64,000 nt of DNA from Lachnospiraceae bacterium (lineage in GTDB: Bacteria; Bacillota; Clostridia; Lachnospirales; Lachnospiraceae), in assembly GCA_009774145.1 (NCBI GenBank), contig VSND01000013.1, positions 12,393 through 76,392 on the forward strand, written 5' to 3'. This document shows positions 61,594-64,000 of the stretch, piece by piece. Below the pieces are notes generated by a model. The model made no database searches and had not been told where the DNA came from. It saw only the letters and a list, made by a program, of their open reading frames with translations. The translations under genes and the position numbers were made by a program. How positions within the stretch are numbered: the first letter of the stretch is position 1; every line of letters starts with the position of its first letter.

Positions 61594-62436
61594 TTATAGC
61601 ACGGAATCTGTGAAAAAGCACCCCTCTCGGATCCGGACTGCCAGATCCGGAAGCGCACCGCAGAGATACTCATACAGCAGCTCATTTCCATGAAAACGTT
61701 CTTCTGTAAGCTTTCTCAAAAGCCGTCCCAGTTCTGCTTCAATCTCTTTTACAGACCGTTTCCCCAGCCACCGATCCAGCCGGTCCAGATGTTCCAAACC
61801 GGCCGGCTCCTGAAGCGGCTTTTCCATGAGCACGCAGACAAGCACGTGTTCCAGAAAAACGCCGCACATATTAAAAAACTGTTCCTCATAATCCGGGGCA
61901 TATGCACGAAAAGTGCGGCGCACATACGCTTCCTCAAAAGCTCCCAGAAACCGCTGTTCCAGGGAAATATAACTCAGATACTGTTCAACGGCATCAATCC
62001 CTGTAAGCCCGTTCATGGGCAGAAGGGTGGGATAATCCAGCATCAGGAGCGTCTTCTGCGGCGAGAATCCGGGATCGTAACGGCGGAAAAATTCCGGCAG
62101 CCCCTTCTCCATTACATCTGCACAGCTTTTGCAGCCATAAGAACAAAAGCTTTTCATCACATGGTTATAGAAAACGCGCATCTTCTTCACCTTTCGGATC
62201 ACCAGTTCACAGCCTTTCTGATACATCTCCTCTGCCGGAATCTCTCCCGCCGGCATGAGCGCATGCAGAAACTCCTGTTCCTGTTCGTATTCCCGAATGC
62301 AGTACAATACCGCTTCCATCAGTTCCTGTGCCTTTTCATAAGTAACGGATGTACTCATCCCTCCTGTGTATTTTCCAGCCAGTTCTGCTGCCACCGGCAG
62401 CAGTTCCTCCATCCTGTCTTCAATCCGCCTTCCCAT
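61594..62436 (-). CDS. DUF6179-like protein of unknown function
   Basis: 280 residues, helical, cytoplasmic. Segments such as YEKAQELMEAVLYCIREYEQ, GCELVIRKVKKMRVFYNHVM, LLMLDYPTLLPMNGLTGIDA and EAELGRLLRKLTEERFHGNE. I recall this as a Firmicutes family found next to a DUF6323 partner, the case here: the gap between them is 3 bases. Two close cysteines (SFCSYGCKSC) could bind metal. The function is not known. Confidence 0.65.
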   Translation of the reverse strand: MGRRIEDRMEELLPVAAELAGKYTGGMSTSVTYEKAQELMEAVLYCIREYEQEQEFLHALMPAGEIPAEEMYQKGCELVIRKVKKMRVFYNHVMKSFCSYGCKSCADVMEKGLPEFFRRYDPGFSPQKTLLMLDYPTLLPMNGLTGIDAVEQYLSYISLEQRFLGAFEEAYVRRTFRAYAPDYEEQFFNMCGVFLEHVLVCVLMEKPLQEPAGLEHLDRLDRWLGKRSVKEIEAELGRLLRKLTEERFHGNELLYEYLCGALPDLAVRIREGCFFTDSVL

Positions 62437-62439
62437 TTT

Positions 62440-62979
62440 CTACCCCCAGAATAATTCTTTCAGCATCTCCTGATACAGCTCCCTGTCCCATCTGGGCACT
62501 TCGTCGAACTGTCCGTAGATTCCTTTTCCGTCCGTCTTTTCATATCCACGGTATCCGGCTCTTACCGCCTGAGAGAAAATGGACAGGCAGGTTCCTTCCA
62601 GATAATCCAGATCCCCCTCACAGATCGTTTCAAACTGTTCTTTCATAAAATGCAGCAGCTCGTCATCGGATATTTCATCCATCATCTCATTTTTGTAATG
62701 GAAGAAGATCTCCTGCAGACGTGCCAGTGTCTTTGCATAATCGCTCTGGCTGATATAATCAGAATCACAGAATTCATAGATGATTCGCGGCAGAATTCCC
62801 TCCCCGAATTCCACCCGCCTGGTCTCACGCAGTGTCTGCTTTCGCCGTTCCATCAGCTCCTGTGCATCCTTCCGGCTGAGCGCCAGCCCATATTTCTGCG
62901 TATACTGATTGGTATTCAGGATGCCTGACAACTGCGCTTTTTCCATGACAAGCTCCATCCAGTTCTTTGTCTCCAACAA
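62440..62979 (-). CDS. DUF6323-like protein of unknown function
   Basis: 179 residues, start ATG-type frame MLETKNWMELVMEKAQLSGI preceded by AGGGGGA. Typical stretch: YGLALSRKDAQELMERRKQT and FGEGILPRIIYEFCDSDYIS. It is read first, with the DUF6179-like gene after it, and has its own consensus promoter. The conserved pair suggests a complex or a linked pathway. No motif for an activity is visible. Confidence 0.65.
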   Translation of the reverse strand: MLETKNWMELVMEKAQLSGILNTNQYTQKYGLALSRKDAQELMERRKQTLRETRRVEFGEGILPRIIYEFCDSDYISQSDYAKTLARLQEIFFHYKNEMMDEISDDELLHFMKEQFETICEGDLDYLEGTCLSIFSQAVRAGYRGYEKTDGKGIYGQFDEVPRWDRELYQEMLKELFWG

Positions 62980-63043
62980 AAATCCCCCTCTCCTTATGAC
63001 CGTTACCGGTTACAGCCTCTGCTTTTTCCAAAGCCGGAACTTT

Positions 63044-63072
63044 ATTATAATTCCAGATGGATTTCATTGCAA
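63044..63072 (-). promoter_or_regulatory. Promoter of the DUF6323/DUF6179 pair
   Basis: Minus strand TTGCAA, 17 bases, TATAAT, about 60 bases before the start codon. Confidence 0.8.
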
Positions 63073-63075
63073 TTC

Positions 63076-63104
63076 TTGAATTTTTCACGATTTTGTGGTA
63101 TTAT
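63076..63104 (+). promoter_or_regulatory. Divergent promoter of a truncated gene
   Basis: TTGAAT, 17 bases, TATTAT, 15 bases before the ATG at 63119. It is back to back with the DUF6323 promoter. Confidence 0.7.
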
Positions 63105-63118
63105 AACAGTGGAAAAAA

Positions 63119-63202
63119 ATGAAAGATTACGAAATATATGAAAAACGGTGTAAAGGCTTCCCGGCTGGGGTCTTGTCCGTAGGCACTGACTTCCAAGCAT
63201 AG
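63119..63202 (+). pseudogene. Truncated gene start at the mobile-element junction
   Basis: Reads MKDYEIYEKRCKGFPAGVLS and stops after 27 residues. The first 13 residues look like a normal protein start behind a good promoter, and the rest does not. The change falls close to where the Tn916-type sequence begins, so the gene was probably cut by the element or by a later deletion. What it coded for is unknown. Confidence 0.5.
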
Positions 63203-63252
63203 ACAAATTGCACTTATAGCATATTCAAGGCTCCTTTTCACTATCTTTTTCG

Positions 63253-63456
63253 CTAAATTGCGTCCAGTGTGTCAATGATTTTTTCAAACTGTTTCCTCTT
63301 GATCTGAATACGGTTCCCGTTCAAAATCACCCAGCCAGCCGTGGGATTTTCCTCTGCAAGTTTCCGTAACTTGTTTTCCTCAATGCGGAAATATTTTGAC
63401 GCTTCCTCAATGGTAAGCGTGTACTTTTCCCAAACAGGCACATCAGCATTGCTCAT
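63253..63456 (-). CDS. xis: Tn916/Tn1549-family excisionase Xis
   Basis: 67 residues: VPVWEKYTLTIEEASKYFRI, LRKLAEENPTAGWVILNGNR and IQIKRKQFEKIIDTLDAI. Length and sequence match Xis of Tn916-like conjugative transposons nearly residue by residue. Such genes are followed at once by int; here, after a ribosome site (AAAAGGAG, about 63220-63227) and an ATG-CTA-TAA, no integrase follows. The element is thus broken at this end. Start ATG after GAAAGAGGAAC. Confidence 0.95.
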   Translation of the reverse strand: MSNADVPVWEKYTLTIEEASKYFRIEENKLRKLAEENPTAGWVILNGNRIQIKRKQFEKIIDTLDAI

Positions 63457-63807
63457 TCTGTAAGTTCCTCTTTCAAAAATGGGTAAAAGGTTAATGGTGA
63501 AAAAGGGGCTGTGATCGGACGGTTAATAGCGTAACCTCACGGGAGTTTCACCCATGCATGGTTCTCATGCAGCCCTGCCCATTGCCTGCGACGCTTTGAA
63601 CGCTCGGACTGTGGCGGTAAGGGAGTATCATTATATATTCTGCGCTGTCGTCGCCCGCAATGTTGGCGGATTGTCTGTCTGGACGCCCTGTGCCATGATT
63701 GGGGCTTGTGTTATGGAAATACCCCTGTTTTCATTCCTGACGATTCGCTCATATTGTAAGCATACTGTAAATGGACCCTGTATTGAATATCCTGGTATGA
63801 TTGCCGC

Positions 63808-63834
63808 ACGACGGCAAAAGAAAAAAACCGTCGT
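63808..63834 (-). terminator. Hairpin with T-rich loop, possible attenuator/terminator
   Basis: ACGACGG and CCGTCGT pair on either side of a 13-base loop rich in T on the minus strand. It lies downstream of the 11-residue leader frame. Confidence 0.45.
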
Positions 63835-63854
63835 ACAGCACAATTTGTAACGCT

Positions 63855-63890
63855 CTAAGATGACGGCTTTGAGAAATCGAAAGCCGTCAT
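63855..63890 (-). other. Candidate leader peptide MTAFDFSKPSS embedded in a hairpin
   Basis: ATG at 63890 follows GGGGGATAAA; 11 codons then TAG. Its coding DNA is an inverted repeat: ATGACGGCTT pairs with AAGCCGTCAT (63860-63890). Leader peptide plus hairpin is typical of attenuation control in conjugative transposons. Confidence 0.45.
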
Positions 63891-64000
63891 TTTATCCCCC
63901 TTTGTACGGCATAATACCAACGATGTAAACGGTAGATAGTGCGTACCTCGACTATGGCGGCAAAATGTGTGACAATAGACTATATTTCTATCATGGGTAT

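Larger units (their letters stand above)
63457..64000. mobile_element. End of a Tn916/Tn1549-type conjugative element, non-coding part
   Basis: 544 bases upstream of xis to the window edge. I see no clear large gene. It has two hairpins (63808-63834, ACGACGG/CCGTCGT around an A-rich loop; 63860-63890) and a tiny leader frame. The open frames of 70-98 codons in it lack good ribosome sites. The element continues past the window. Confidence 0.6.

Noticed and set aside
1..64000. rRNA, tRNA and CRISPR arrays
   Set aside because: I saw no tRNA-like cloverleaf, rRNA sequence or spaced repeats in the intergenic regions; a proper covariance search would be decisive.

Overview
The window is chromosomal DNA of a Gram-positive, spore-forming type anaerobe of the Lachnospiraceae, most like a Blautia-group acetogen. 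The basis is a Wood-Ljungdahl (acetyl-CoA pathway) gene block, a MetF-MetV-RnfC2 set, a sporulation/housekeeping block (yqfC, yqfD, phoH, ybeY, a SpoVB-like flippase, proB, proA, rsmD, coaD), GGAGG-type ribosome sites and TTGACA/TATAAT promoters. Species was not determined; the assignment is inference from gene content.

Layout. 1-9.8 kb (minus strand): acsE (cut by the window edge), acsC, acsD, then across a terminator and a fresh promoter acsB, a cooC-type ATPase, cooS/acsA, a second cooC-type ATPase, a cooT-like nickel protein and a His-rich metal-binding protein. Together they make the carbonyl branch: CO2 reduction to CO on CooS, methyl transfer by AcsE and the corrinoid protein AcsCD, acetyl-CoA assembly on AcsB, with a nickel supply and insertion set upstream. 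10-13.6 kb: rnfC2-metV-metF, the methylene-THF reductase step. 13.9-19.4 kb: a MerR regulator divergent from a BceABRS-like peptide sensing/detoxification module. 19.4-23.1 kb: a decayed Rpn-type nuclease fragment, then an ECF sigma factor with a membrane protein and an ABC exporter. 23.1-28.7 kb: a TetR-controlled operon of SCP2-like protein, membrane-anchored hydrolase, free-standing condensation domain, acyl carrier protein and AMP ligase; this is the best candidate for an undescribed biosynthetic system. 28.8-32.4 kb: a DUF1848 protein, an AAA ATPase, a coiled-coil protein and xpt. 32.5-37.6 kb: hisZ-hisG-hisD-hisB-hisIE, the last with an extra HisA/HisF-like domain. 37.6-39.0 kb: an AT-rich AlbA_2/Schlafen-type gene that looks inserted. 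39.1-46.3 kb: recU, two pseudouridine synthases, YgiQ, an rRNA m5C methylase and an M23 peptidase. 46.4-57.5 kb: the sporulation/housekeeping block, including a fused 5-formyl-THF cyclo-ligase/ProA. 57.8-61.6 kb: an NhaC-like antiporter, then an alanine racemase and a VanG-type D-Ala-D-X ligase behind a hairpin that hides its ribosome site. 61.6-63.0 kb: two paired proteins of unknown function. 63.1-64.0 kb: the end of a Tn916/Tn1549-type element (xis without int).

No rRNA, tRNA or CRISPR was seen. Starts were chosen by ribosome-site spacing, so several genes are shorter than their longest open frame.
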